This document shows, one piece after another, positions 42,780 to 51,205 of a stretch of DNA of 64,000 bases (positions within the stretch are counted from its first letter, which is position 1; the number at the start of each line of letters is the position of its first letter). A model generated the notes under the pieces. It had not been told where the DNA came from, made no database searches, and worked only from the letters and a program-made list of their open reading frames with translations. The position numbers were made by a program, and so were the translations under genes. Location: positions 1-64,000 of the forward strand of contig NZ_JADEKP010000011.1 of assembly GCF_015234215.1 (NCBI RefSeq). The letters run 5' to 3'. The stretch is from Clostridium chrysemydis (GTDB taxonomy: Bacteria > Bacillota > Clostridia > Clostridiales > Clostridiaceae).

Positions 42780-43478
42780 GTGGTTCATATTAATGATTGT
42801 TTATTAAATAGTTTTTTAATGGAAAATAATATTGAATTAACAGGAAACTATTTTGGAGTTTCCAATGTACAAGATGAAGAAAAATTACTTAATCACATTG
42901 ATTTAATAGTAGAGGTACAGAGGATTTTTATGAAATACCACACTTTAAAAGATGATTCAGTTTTAAATGAGATAGGAAGAGAAAATTCAAAGCTTGAGAT
43001 TATAGGAAGAAGGCTTACAAATAAATACTCTAATATAAAAGATCATAATATAGAAAAAGCTTTAATAAATAAGTTCAACGATACTATAAATAAATTAAAA
43101 GATAGAAAGTTTAAAGATTTAGTTAGAAGAGGAAACTTAAGAGATGAGGTTTGTATATCAAAGTTAGATTTAACAAACCTTAGAGTAGTACATGAGATAG
43201 AGATAGGAAAAATAAAAAGAATGAGTTTCAACTTAATAGAAGAAGATTTTATAAATTATATGAGAAAAGTTAAAAAAGTTAAAGACTTTTATTTTGTTGA
43301 AAAGTGCATAGATAAATATATAGAAAAGGCTAAATTAAACGATATAAGCAAAGAATATATAATTTTAAAATTAAGCCTTCAAGATGATTGTATTAAGTAT
43401 TTAGATAAAAATGAAACTTTTGATATAAGCTTTGATTATTTACTTAAAATTATGAGTAGGGATGATTTAAGTTTTTAG
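42780..43478 (+). CDS. Unknown protein in the cotS cluster
   Basis: A 232-aa Lys/Glu/Asp-rich, probably helical protein that I do not recognise. It has neither the HDLxxHN nor the DFD motif of its neighbours. It starts (GTG) eight bases after one cotS-like gene and ends eight bases before the next, so it is very likely made with them during coat formation. The GTG start is weakly supported, as the GAAGGGG site is very close. It could be a structural coat protein or an adaptor for the kinases. Confidence 0.65.
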   Translation: MVHINDCLLNSFLMENNIELTGNYFGVSNVQDEEKLLNHIDLIVEVQRIFMKYHTLKDDSVLNEIGRENSKLEIIGRRLTNKYSNIKDHNIEKALINKFNDTINKLKDRKFKDLVRRGNLRDEVCISKLDLTNLRVVHEIEIGKIKRMSFNLIEEDFINYMRKVKKVKDFYFVEKCIDKYIEKAKLNDISKEYIILKLSLQDDCIKYLDKNETFDISFDYLLKIMSRDDLSF

Positions 43479-43486
43479 GAGGAAAG

Positions 43487-44530
43487 ATGAATAGAGTTAG
43501 ATATGCAGAAAAAAAATATCTTTGTAAATATGATTTAAGTAAAGACTTTTTTGATTCTTTAGGAATCTGTCCTTTAGATATAACACCTCTTAGAAAAGTA
43601 TATCTTATAAACACAAAAGATGGGAAAAAGATTTTGAAGAAAGTTGATTATGATAAAAATAAGATCAACTTTATAAATAAAAGCTTAGAGTATATAAATA
43701 AAACATTTGAAAATACTATAAAATTTCAAAGTATACAAGGAAAACCTTATTTAAGATGGAAAGATGAAAACTATATACTTATGGATGTTTTAGAAGGTAG
43801 GGAGGCTACTATAAACAATATATTAGACGTAGAGCTTTGTATGAAAGCTTTAGATAAGCTTCATAAAGCTTCAGAAAAAATAGTATTTAGCCTTGAAGAA
43901 GATGATGTAAAGATTTTTAAAGGTGATAATTTAATTTATAAGTTTGAAGAAATAGAAAATGATTTAGTAAGTATAAAGGATTGGGTTATAAAAAGTCATT
44001 ATAAAAATGAGTTTGATAATTTATTTCTAGAACTTAGCGATTCTTTAATAGAAGATGTAAAAAGAGCTAAAGAGATGATTTGGGTAAGTAATTATGAAAA
44101 ACTTATAAATGATAAAGAAAAATTAATTTTATCTCATAATGATTTAGCACACCACAATTTTTTAATCAAAGGTGAAGAGGTAAGTATTATAGATTTTGAT
44201 TACTCAAATATAGATTTAAGAGCTTTAGATGTTTCAGATTTCATCTTAAAATGGATAAAAAATAATGTGTTTGATATAGTAAAAGCTAAAGCCGCCTTAG
44301 AAGCTTATGAAGGAGATAACCCTTTATCAGAAGATGAATATAAAATAATATATATAAATTTAAGTTACTCTAAAGATTTATATTCTATAATAAAATCTTA
44401 TTACCATAAAGAAAAAGAATGGGATTACAATGTATTTTTAAATAGACTTTTAGTAAAAATTGAAAATGATAAATACAGAAGAGAGTTTTTAGTTCAATTT
44501 AAAGAATATTTGATTCATAAATTAAAATAA
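43487..44530 (+). CDS. CotS-family spore coat protein (kinase-like fold), second copy
   Basis: Same fold as the gene at 41785: catalytic loop LILSHNDLAHHNFLI (Asn replaces the His of HDL) and metal motif IIDFDYSN (about residues 217-240). Length is 347 aa. TTAGGAGG precedes the ATG. It is the third gene of a probable three-gene operon and ends at a two-way terminator shared with the next glycosyltransferase. Confidence 0.85.
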   Translation: MNRVRYAEKKYLCKYDLSKDFFDSLGICPLDITPLRKVYLINTKDGKKILKKVDYDKNKINFINKSLEYINKTFENTIKFQSIQGKPYLRWKDENYILMDVLEGREATINNILDVELCMKALDKLHKASEKIVFSLEEDDVKIFKGDNLIYKFEEIENDLVSIKDWVIKSHYKNEFDNLFLELSDSLIEDVKRAKEMIWVSNYEKLINDKEKLILSHNDLAHHNFLIKGEEVSIIDFDYSNIDLRALDVSDFILKWIKNNVFDIVKAKAALEAYEGDNPLSEDEYKIIYINLSYSKDLYSIIKSYYHKEKEWDYNVFLNRLLVKIENDKYRREFLVQFKEYLIHKLK

Positions 44531-44560
44531 AAAGATGATGGCTTTTGTCATCATCTTTTA
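44530..44560. terminator. Bidirectional intrinsic terminator
   Basis: AAAGATGATG pairs with CATCATCTTT around a GCTTTTGT centre, between the convergent cotS-like gene (+) and glycosyltransferase gene (-). Confidence 0.75.
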
Positions 44561-44563
44561 TAG

Positions 44564-45688
44564 TTAATTATTTAAAATTATATCTTTATAAGCGGCTATA
44601 GTATCTAAGGAAGTCTTTTCAAAAGAAAATTCTTGACTTCTACTTAAAGATTTTTTAACTAAAGTTAGCATAAGGAAACTATCATCTAAAACTCTGCAGA
44701 TAGCAGAACTTAATGCTTCTGTATCATAAGGATTAACTAAAAATGCAGAATCTTTACAAACTTCGGGAAGAGAAGTTATATTAGATGCAATAACAGGTGC
44801 TCCACAAGCCATAGCTTCAAGAGGAGGGAGACCGAAACCTTCATAAAAAGAAGGATAAACTAGCATTTCAGTTGCATTATAAAAAAGAGGTAGATCGTAA
44901 AGTTCTACAAATCCTGTAAAAACTACATCATTTGAAACCCCAAGTTCTATAGCTCTATTTAAATACTTTTCATAGGATAAGCCTTTTTTACCTACTATAA
45001 CTAATTTTAAGTTTTGTCTTTTATAATATGGTATTAACGAAAAGGCTTCAATTAAGCCTAATATATTTTTTCTTGGACTAAACCCTCCAACATATAATAT
45101 AAACTTAGATTCTATACCGTATTTTTCTTTTATTATCTTTTGGCATTTACATTTACTCATAGGTCTATATATATCTTCAGATGCTAGGTGAGTTACATAT
45201 ATTTTTTCTTTTGGGATATTATATCCTTCTGCTATATCATTTTTAGAGAATTCTGATACGGTTATAATTCCATCGCAGTTATTAAGGATGTTTGGCATTT
45301 CATCATTAAAAATACGTAGATACCTATCACTAACTGTGTGTGGCATTTTTAGTGGAATTATATCGTGCAAAGTAATAGCTTTTTTACATTCTATATTAGT
45401 TGAGAGACCTACACCGTTTTGAGGAACGTGATATAGTTCCATGTTGTTGTTAGAAAGAAGATTAGGAACTCTAACTTCATCCCAAAAGTTTTCAAAAGAT
45501 TTAGAATCAACGTTTTGAATCTTAAAGTTTTTATTTAAGTTTTGTAAATCAGAATTTAAAGGCGTGAAAATTAAGTAATCATTTATCCTATCTACTTTAT
45601 TAAGATTATTTATAAGTTGATACGTATAAGTTCCTATACCAGTTCCGCGATACCATTTAGCAGCTCTTCCATCTATCCCGATTTTCAT
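44564..45688 (-). CDS. GT4-family glycosyltransferase, second copy in the spore-coat cluster
   Basis: Closely parallels the gene at 40532: [26 protein letters not shown] at the start, [18 protein letters not shown] and [18 protein letters not shown] in the donor domain. Length is 374 aa. GAGAGGAT precedes the ATG. It is divergent from another cotS-like gene. It probably builds a glycan on the coat or crust of the spore. Confidence 0.9.
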   Translation of the reverse strand: MKIGIDGRAAKWYRGTGIGTYTYQLINNLNKVDRINDYLIFTPLNSDLQNLNKNFKIQNVDSKSFENFWDEVRVPNLLSNNNMELYHVPQNGVGLSTNIECKKAITLHDIIPLKMPHTVSDRYLRIFNDEMPNILNNCDGIITVSEFSKNDIAEGYNIPKEKIYVTHLASEDIYRPMSKCKCQKIIKEKYGIESKFILYVGGFSPRKNILGLIEAFSLIPYYKRQNLKLVIVGKKGLSYEKYLNRAIELGVSNDVVFTGFVELYDLPLFYNATEMLVYPSFYEGFGLPPLEAMACGAPVIASNITSLPEVCKDSAFLVNPYDTEALSSAICRVLDDSFLMLTLVKKSLSRSQEFSFEKTSLDTIAAYKDIILNN

Positions 45689-45796
45689 ATTTATATCCTC
45701 TCAAACATTAATCTTTATATATTATATTAAGATATATCTAAAAATGTTAATAAAAGTGGAGTAGATGACATATAGATATATAGGGGGTGAGGAAAT

Positions 45797-46795
45797 ATGA
45801 TGAGAGAGTTTGAAATAGAAAGACAATTTAACTTAGAAATCGAAAATATAAAGCCAAGCAAAGGTGTGTATTGCCTTAAAAGTAAAGATGGGCTTAGATG
45901 TCTTAAAAAGATAAATTATGGACCTCAAAAATTATTGTTTGTTTACGGTGCAAAGGAACACTTAATTAAAAATGGATTTAAGAGTGTTGATAAGTACTAT
46001 TTAAATATAGATGGTGAGCCATATGCATTAGTAAACGAGGATCTTTATACACTTTCAGAGTGGCTTGAAGGAAGAGAATGTGATTTTCATAACCTAGAAG
46101 ATGTGAAACTTGCTTCTAAGACTTTAGCAAAATTACATGAGGCATCAAAAGGATACGATCCACCTGAAAATTCAAAACTTAAAAGTGATTTAGGTAGGTG
46201 GCCAAATCTTATGAAAAAGAGAGTAAAATCTTTAGATAAAATGAGAGATATGTCTAGAAAGAAGACAAATAAAAGTGAATTTGATTTAATTTATATTAAG
46301 TCTATGGAATTTTATAAAGAGATGGGTAAAATAGCACATAAGACATTAGAAGAATCTAACTATAATGAACTTTGTGACATAGCAGAAAAAGACAAGAGTT
46401 TTTGTCACCATGATTATACTTATCACAATATAATAATTGATAAAGAAGACAACGTAAATATAATTGATTTTGATTATAGTAAAAGAGAGATAAGAGCGTT
46501 TGATGTATCAAATTTTATGATAAAAGTTTTAAAAAGGGTAGACTGGAATTTTGATTATGCAAAAGGAATATTAGATTCATATAACGAAGTTTCACCTTTA
46601 AGAGATGATGAGTATAAAGTTTTACTTGCATACCTTCAATTTCCACAAAGATATTGGAGACTTGCAAACAGGTATTATTATAATGAAGTTAATTGGGGCC
46701 AAAATACATTTTCTAAAAAGCTACAAAATATCATAGATGAAAAGGATAAATATCTAGACTTTTTAGAAGTATTTAGAAAAGAGTATAATTTATAA
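45797..46795 (+). CDS. CotS-family spore coat protein (kinase-like fold), third copy
   Basis: Catalytic loop SFCHHDYTYHNIII and metal motif IIDFDYSK (about residues 205-225), with an early CLKKINYGPQKL that could hold the nucleotide-binding Lys. Length is 332 aa. GGGGGTGAGG precedes two adjacent ATG codons; the first is used. It is divergent from the glycosyltransferase and followed by a terminator. Confidence 0.87.
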   Translation: MMREFEIERQFNLEIENIKPSKGVYCLKSKDGLRCLKKINYGPQKLLFVYGAKEHLIKNGFKSVDKYYLNIDGEPYALVNEDLYTLSEWLEGRECDFHNLEDVKLASKTLAKLHEASKGYDPPENSKLKSDLGRWPNLMKKRVKSLDKMRDMSRKKTNKSEFDLIYIKSMEFYKEMGKIAHKTLEESNYNELCDIAEKDKSFCHHDYTYHNIIIDKEDNVNIIDFDYSKREIRAFDVSNFMIKVLKRVDWNFDYAKGILDSYNEVSPLRDDEYKVLLAYLQFPQRYWRLANRYYYNEVNWGQNTFSKKLQNIIDEKDKYLDFLEVFRKEYNL

Positions 46796-46821
46796 AAAGA
46801 CATCTTTTAAGATGTCTTTTT
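46794..46821 (+). terminator. Intrinsic terminator
   Basis: AAAAAGACATCTT and AAGATGTCTTTTT form a perfect stem around TT, ending in a T run, between the third cotS-like gene and yabG. Confidence 0.85.
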
Positions 46822-46852
46822 AATATGTTTGAAATTTTAGGTTTATAAAATC

Positions 46853-46880
46853 ACAGAAAATATTATTTAGTCATATTTAT
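46853..46880 (+). promoter_or_regulatory. Candidate sigma-K promoter of yabG
   Basis: AC (46853-46854), 17 bases, CATATTTAT (46872-46880) is one base off the CATAnnnTA pattern. The flanking AAAATCACA is shared with the first cotS-like promoter. YabG is known to be sigma-K controlled in Bacillus. Confidence 0.45.
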
Positions 46881-46911
46881 ATATGAAGAAGTAATTTGTA
46901 AGGAATAAAAA

Positions 46912-47802
46912 ATGGAAATCGGGGATATAGTAGTCAGAAAGTCTTATGATAAAGATATTACATTTAAGATTATAGATATAAAGGATGGAAAAGACGGTCC
47001 TGTATATATATTAAAAGGAATAAATATAAGAATAATTGCAGATTCAAAAAGAAGTGATTTAGAAGAAGTAGAAGAGGATTATAGCGGAGAGCAAGATAAA
47101 ATATTAAATAAAAAGGTTGATAGCGCTATTAAAAAAGCTATGAGTGATAGAAATATAGGAATGAGAAAAAGCAATGATGGAAACATTAAAATAGGAACAA
47201 AAGTAAAAAAAAATAATGTGAATAATAATGAGATGTTTTTTGGAAGACCTGGAAGGATACTTCATGTAGATGGAGATAAAGAATACTTAGATACATGCCT
47301 TAAAGTATATAAACAGCTTTCTTTAGATGCAGTTGGAAGGGCTGTTTCTGAAAGCGAGCAGCCTTCTGTTATTATTGATTTAGTTAAAGAGATAAAACCT
47401 GACATTGTAGTTTTAACTGGTCACGATAGCGTATATAAAGGGGTAGATGACTACTTAGACCTAGGAAGCTATAGAAACTCTAAATACTATATAGATTCAG
47501 TTAAAGCCCTTAGAGAATACAACTCTAGTTATGATGAACTTGTTATTTTTGCTGGAGCTTGTCAAAGCTGTTATGAAGGTATATTAGATGCTGGAGCTAA
47601 TTTTGCATCATCTCCAAGTCGCGTTTTGATACATTGTTTAGATCCTGTATTTGTTTGTGAAAAAATAGCATACACAAAAATCGACGAAGTAGTTTCTATT
47701 AAAGATGTTATAGAAAATACTATAACCGGCTTAAAGGGGGTTGGGGGCTTACAAACTAGAGGAAAGTATAGAGAAGGCTACCCTAAATCTCCATATATTT
47801 AG
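46912..47802 (+). CDS. yabG: Sporulation-specific protease YabG
   Basis: Cysteine protease that processes spore coat (and in clostridia cortex-germination) proteins. The start MEIGDIVVRKSYDKDITFKI and the central DGDKEYLDTCLKVYKQL and VVLTGHDSVYKG segments are characteristic. FAGACQSCYEG may hold the catalytic Cys and the TGHD His the second residue, as expected for the family. Length is 296 aa. The ribosome site GTAAGGAA precedes the ATG. It sits with cotS-like genes and shares promoter features with one. Confidence 0.93.
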   Translation: MEIGDIVVRKSYDKDITFKIIDIKDGKDGPVYILKGINIRIIADSKRSDLEEVEEDYSGEQDKILNKKVDSAIKKAMSDRNIGMRKSNDGNIKIGTKVKKNNVNNNEMFFGRPGRILHVDGDKEYLDTCLKVYKQLSLDAVGRAVSESEQPSVIIDLVKEIKPDIVVLTGHDSVYKGVDDYLDLGSYRNSKYYIDSVKALREYNSSYDELVIFAGACQSCYEGILDAGANFASSPSRVLIHCLDPVFVCEKIAYTKIDEVVSIKDVIENTITGLKGVGGLQTRGKYREGYPKSPYI

Positions 47803-47907
47803 TTGAAAAAGTTGTCTTAATATTATATCTTTTATTTTAAATGATTTAACATGTATAAATAAATCAAAATTGCACAAAATAATATAGTAATAATATTAGA
47901 AAATATG

Positions 47908-47976
47908 TTGACTTTATGATGTGTAAGTGATAAAATTAAAATTTTATTTGACTTCACTTGTAAAAAATGGTATAAT
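47908..47976 (+). promoter_or_regulatory. Tandem sigma-A promoters of veg
   Basis: P1: TTGACT (47908-47913), 17 bases, TAAAAT (47931-47936). P2: TTGACT (47948-47953), 17 bases, TATAAT (47971-47976) with an extended TGG before the -10. The two copies are exactly 40 bp apart. P2 should start near 47983, about 20 bases before the GTG. Confidence 0.85.
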
Positions 47977-48002
47977 CTAAAATAGAAAGAGGGGTGTTTT
48001 AC

Positions 48003-48239
48003 GTGGAAAATATTAGAACAATTGCCTCGATAAAAAGAAGCATTGAGGGCCACTTAGGAGAAAAGGTGACTCTGAAAGCTAATGGAGGAAGAAAAAAGAT
48101 TCTGGTTAATGACGGAGTTATAGAAAGTGTATACCCTAGCATTTTCGTTATTAGATTAGAAAACGACACCCAAAGAACCGTGACATATAGTTACTCAGAT
48201 GTATTAACACAGACAGTACAATTGGATTTTCCAAGATAG
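48003..48239 (+). CDS. veg: Veg protein
   Basis: Small beta-barrel-like protein of the firmicute Veg family, linked in Bacillus to biofilm gene control and spore outgrowth. The sequence ENIRTIASIKRSIEGHLGEKVTLKANGGRKK and FVIRLEN...RTVTYSYSDVLTQTVQL is diagnostic. The GTG at 48003 is preferred because AGAGGGGTG lies about six bases upstream; the upstream GTG at 47994 lies within that site. Length is 78 aa. The two strong promoters and a strong terminator suggest abundant expression. Confidence 0.93.
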   Translation: MENIRTIASIKRSIEGHLGEKVTLKANGGRKKILVNDGVIESVYPSIFVIRLENDTQRTVTYSYSDVLTQTVQLDFPR

Positions 48240-48240
48240 T

Positions 48241-48287
48241 AAAAAAAGCTAGCGTTAATTCTTAGGAATTAATACTAGCTTTTTTTA
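48241..48287 (+). terminator. Intrinsic terminator of veg
   Basis: AAAAAAAGCTAG...GTTAATTC pairs with GAATTAA...CTAGCTTTTTTT, a long stem with a small internal mismatch and a T run. Confidence 0.9.
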
Positions 48288-48316
48288 TATATATAAACTA
48301 TAAAATAATTTTAGAT

Positions 48317-48405
48317 AAAAAAAAGAAAGATGGTGGGTTTCCATCTTTCAACTATGGTATAAAAGGGTATTGAGAATTTATGAGAGGTTATATGGTCAAT
48401 AACCA
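48317..48405 (-). ncRNA. Predicted small RNA between veg and sipL
   Basis: On the minus strand a consensus promoter (see 48412-48440) is followed about 80 bases later by an intrinsic terminator: GAAAGATGG and CCATCTTTC (48325-48349) with a run of eight U (48317-48324). The interval codes for no protein with a ribosome site. The 5' part can fold GGTTAT/ATAACC, and an unpaired C/U-rich stretch (CCUCUC) could pair with GAGAGG-type ribosome sites. No minus-strand gene exists nearby that could need this promoter or terminator, so a free RNA of about 89 nt is the simplest reading. Confidence 0.68.
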
Positions 48406-48411
48406 ATTACT

Positions 48412-48440
48412 ATATTACGACATAAAGGTACCCTTGTCAA
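48412..48440 (-). promoter_or_regulatory. Sigma-A promoter of the predicted small RNA
   Basis: Read on the minus strand: TTGACA (48440-48435), 17 bases, TAATAT (48417-48412). This is a full -35 consensus with optimal spacing. Transcription should begin near 48405. Confidence 0.8.
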
Positions 48441-48615
48441 CAAAATTTATTAAAAAATATTAAAAAAAATTATGAAAACATTTACTAAATTATGTATATT
48501 ACAAATTATGTAAACAAACTGTCGATAAGTTAATAAATTTTATTAAAAAAACAGTCATACTTTCTAACTATTAAGTATATAAATGATAGTAGGTATTTTA
48601 TGGGAGGGTAATAAA

Positions 48616-50181
48616 ATGGAAAAAATAGATGTAATAAAAGAAAATGTACAATTAGAACAACTAGCAGACGAAAACAAGGAATCAGAAATGATAAATGAAG
48701 AATATTTAATTCCAGATACACATCCGGATGTATACGAAGTTCTTATGGTTGAAGCAAAGCCAATAGTTTTATCTAAGGATATGTCAGGAAGTAAATTAAA
48801 TGTTGAAGGAAGAATAGACTACAATGTACTTTACTTAGCAAGAGAAGAAAGTATGGTTGTTTGTTCTGTGAATTATTCTCAGAAGTTTTCAAACCAAATA
48901 GAGTTAGAAGAAGCTGAACATAAAACAGTCTGTGAAGTAGATTGCAGAGTAGAACATATTGAAGCAAAAATAATAAATGAAAGGAAAGTTGCAATTAATG
49001 GCATACTTAACTTGAATTTTGAGATTTACAAAGGAAAAGAAGTTCAAATGATAAAAGATATTGAATGTGAAGAAGGGGTTGAAGTACTTAAAAAATCAGA
49101 AGTTATAAATAAAACAGATTTAAATGACACTTTAGATATAGTTGGAAAATCTGTTTTAAGAGTAAGTATGGACAAACCACAAGTATCTAGAATATTAAAA
49201 TCAGAGATTATATTACAAAAGAAAGAAATAAAACTTGGTGAAGACAAAGCTTATTGCGGATGTTATTCTAAAATCCGTATATTATATTGTGGAAGTGAAG
49301 GAAAAGAAGTTCATTATTTAGAAGATAGTGTATATATATCTAAAGAGTTAATGATACCAGAAATGAAGCAAGATATTACAATTGCGGCAGACTTTGATCT
49401 AGTAAGTAAAGATATAAATGTTGAAGAAGATGATTTAGGGGAAGCTAGAATAGTTAATATTGAGTTTATGGCAGAATGCAAAGTAAAAGTATTTTCAAAA
49501 GAAAATATAGATGTAATTATGGATGCTTATTCGCCTAAAGTTCCAGTTCAAATCGAAAAAGAAGAAGTTGAAATGGGAATGCTTCATGGGGTATATAATT
49601 CAGATACAGTAGTAAAAGATAATATTTATATAAAAGAAGATGATATGAAGCCAGAGTATATAGTTGCAGCATCAGGAAATATAATAGTTACAGACAAACA
49701 AGTATCTAAAGATAAATTAAATATAGAAGGATATATAAAGGTTTGTGCAGTTTATAAAACTAGTGATGAAGAAAAGTATTTGTCTAAGGTTGAGGGAGAT
49801 ATTCCGTTTGGTGCTACTATAGAAGCTAAAGATGCTGATGAGAAGATGAAAGTTTTAGCTAAAGCATGTTTAGAAGATTTAGAATTAGGGGTAGAAGCTA
49901 ACACTATAGCTGTAAAAGCTAATGTTGTTATGAATTGCAAAGTATTATATAACGTTAAAAAAGAACTAGTAAGTGATATAAAAGAAGTTGAAGGTGAAGA
50001 GTTAAAGAAAAAAGCAAGCCTGACTATATATGTTATAGGAAAAGGTGATACTCTTTGGAATTTAGCTAAAAAGTATATGACTACTATGTCTGAAATAATG
50101 GAACTTAATGAAATGGAAGATGGAGAAAAGTTAGTTTCTGGAGATAAAATACTTATTCCAGGAAGAGCTATTTCAAAATAG
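48616..50181 (+). CDS. sipL: SipL-like spore morphogenetic protein (SPOCS domains and LysM)
   Basis: Coat-assembly protein that in C. difficile binds SpoIVA. DUF3794/SPOCS-type beta-rich repeats fill most of the protein (about 30-460), with recurring patterns such as LNVEGRIDYNVLYLA and LNIEGYIKVCAVYK. A LysM domain closes it (about 475-521, YVIGKGDTLWNLAKKYMTT). Length is 521 aa. The ATG at 48616 has GGGAGG nine bases upstream; the open frame begins at 48583. A T-rich terminator follows. Confidence 0.88.
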   Translation: MEKIDVIKENVQLEQLADENKESEMINEEYLIPDTHPDVYEVLMVEAKPIVLSKDMSGSKLNVEGRIDYNVLYLAREESMVVCSVNYSQKFSNQIELEEAEHKTVCEVDCRVEHIEAKIINERKVAINGILNLNFEIYKGKEVQMIKDIECEEGVEVLKKSEVINKTDLNDTLDIVGKSVLRVSMDKPQVSRILKSEIILQKKEIKLGEDKAYCGCYSKIRILYCGSEGKEVHYLEDSVYISKELMIPEMKQDITIAADFDLVSKDINVEEDDLGEARIVNIEFMAECKVKVFSKENIDVIMDAYSPKVPVQIEKEEVEMGMLHGVYNSDTVVKDNIYIKEDDMKPEYIVAASGNIIVTDKQVSKDKLNIEGYIKVCAVYKTSDEEKYLSKVEGDIPFGATIEAKDADEKMKVLAKACLEDLELGVEANTIAVKANVVMNCKVLYNVKKELVSDIKEVEGEELKKKASLTIYVIGKGDTLWNLAKKYMTTMSEIMELNEMEDGEKLVSGDKILIPGRAISK

Positions 50182-50192
50182 AATTATAAATA

Positions 50193-50216
50193 GGCTGCCT
50201 AAGGGCAGCTTTTTTA
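50193..50216 (+). terminator. Intrinsic terminator of sipL
   Basis: GCTGCC and GGCAGC form a 6-bp GC-rich stem around TAAG, followed by TTTTTT. Confidence 0.85.
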
Positions 50217-50380
50217 TTTATTCAAATTATAAAATTAAAGTTAGTATAAATTGAATATAAAAAATTAAATTGAAGAAAATATCTATAGAGAATAATAGAA
50301 ATCCTTTTGATTAGACAAATTTTTGAATATATTAAGCAAATTTGGAAATAATAAATAACGCATGAATTGAGGTGGCTATT

Positions 50381-51205
50381 TTGGAAGGATTACAGAAGCA
50401 TAAACTAGTAATTATAGGAGGAGCCGAGGATAAGAAAGGTAGAAAGGTCATTTTAAAAGATGTTTGTAATTTAATAGATAAAGAAAAAGATGAACTTTTA
50501 GTGGTTACTGTAGCTTCAGAAGTTCAGGGGTTAGTGTCTAGCGATTATAAAAAAGTTTTTGAAGAAATAGGTGTAAAAAACTTAAGGTTTTTAAATATGG
50601 AATTTAGAGAAGAAGCTTATAAAGAAGAAAATATAAAAAAAGTTAAAAACGCAAAGCTTATATTCTTCACAGGAGGAGACCAACTTAGAGTAACTTCTTT
50701 GATAGGAGGAAGTCCTATAGAGGAAGAACTTAATAATTCTAAAGATAAAGTTATAGTAGGAACTTCAGCTGGAGCCTCTGTTATGAGTAGCACGATGATT
50801 TTAAGTGGAGATGATGAAGAAGCGCCAAGTAAGAAGACTGTTAGTATGTCAGCTGGACTTGGACTTTTAACAGGGGTAATAATAGATCAGCATTTTTCTC
50901 AAAGAGGTAGGATAGGAAGGCTTATATCGGCTATAAGTGAAAATCCTAGCACTTTAGGGATAGGGATTGACGAAAATACAGCTATTATAGTTAGTAGAGA
51001 AAAAAAAATCAAAGCAATAGGTGAGGGCGCTGTTTACATAATAGACGGAAAGGATATTACTTACTCGAACGTTTGGGAAGAAGAGAAAAGTAGAACTTTC
51101 AGTATATTTAATATTAAATTACATTTATTAAACAAAGGGGACGTTTTTGACCTTGAAAAAAGGATACCTTTTGAGGAGGAAGTAATTAAAAATGAAGATA
51201 ACTAG
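50381..51205 (+). CDS. cphB: Cyanophycinase
   Basis: Serine peptidase of family S51 that splits cyanophycin into Asp-Arg dipeptides. The nucleophile elbow VVGTSAGASVMS and the GGDQ (FFTGGDQLR) and QHFSQRGRIGRL segments are diagnostic. The TTG at 50381 is chosen because GAGGTGG lies just upstream; a GTG at 50372 falls inside that site. Length is 274 aa. The 3' end overlaps cphA by 14 bases, implying coupled translation. Confidence 0.92.
   Translation: MEGLQKHKLVIIGGAEDKKGRKVILKDVCNLIDKEKDELLVVTVASEVQGLVSSDYKKVFEEIGVKNLRFLNMEFREEAYKEENIKKVKNAKLIFFTGGDQLRVTSLIGGSPIEEELNNSKDKVIVGTSAGASVMSSTMILSGDDEEAPSKKTVSMSAGLGLLTGVIIDQHFSQRGRIGRLISAISENPSTLGIGIDENTAIIVSREKKIKAIGEGAVYIIDGKDITYSNVWEEEKSRTFSIFNIKLHLLNKGDVFDLEKRIPFEEEVIKNEDN

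Noticed and set aside
48350-48404. Short peptide encoded by the predicted small RNA
   Set aside because: No start codon with a suitable ribosome site in the transcript.
48556-48563. Sigma-E type -10 (CATACTTT) before sipL
   Set aside because: Sporulation control is likely, but no -35 of the right sequence and spacing could be found, so it was not listed as a feature.
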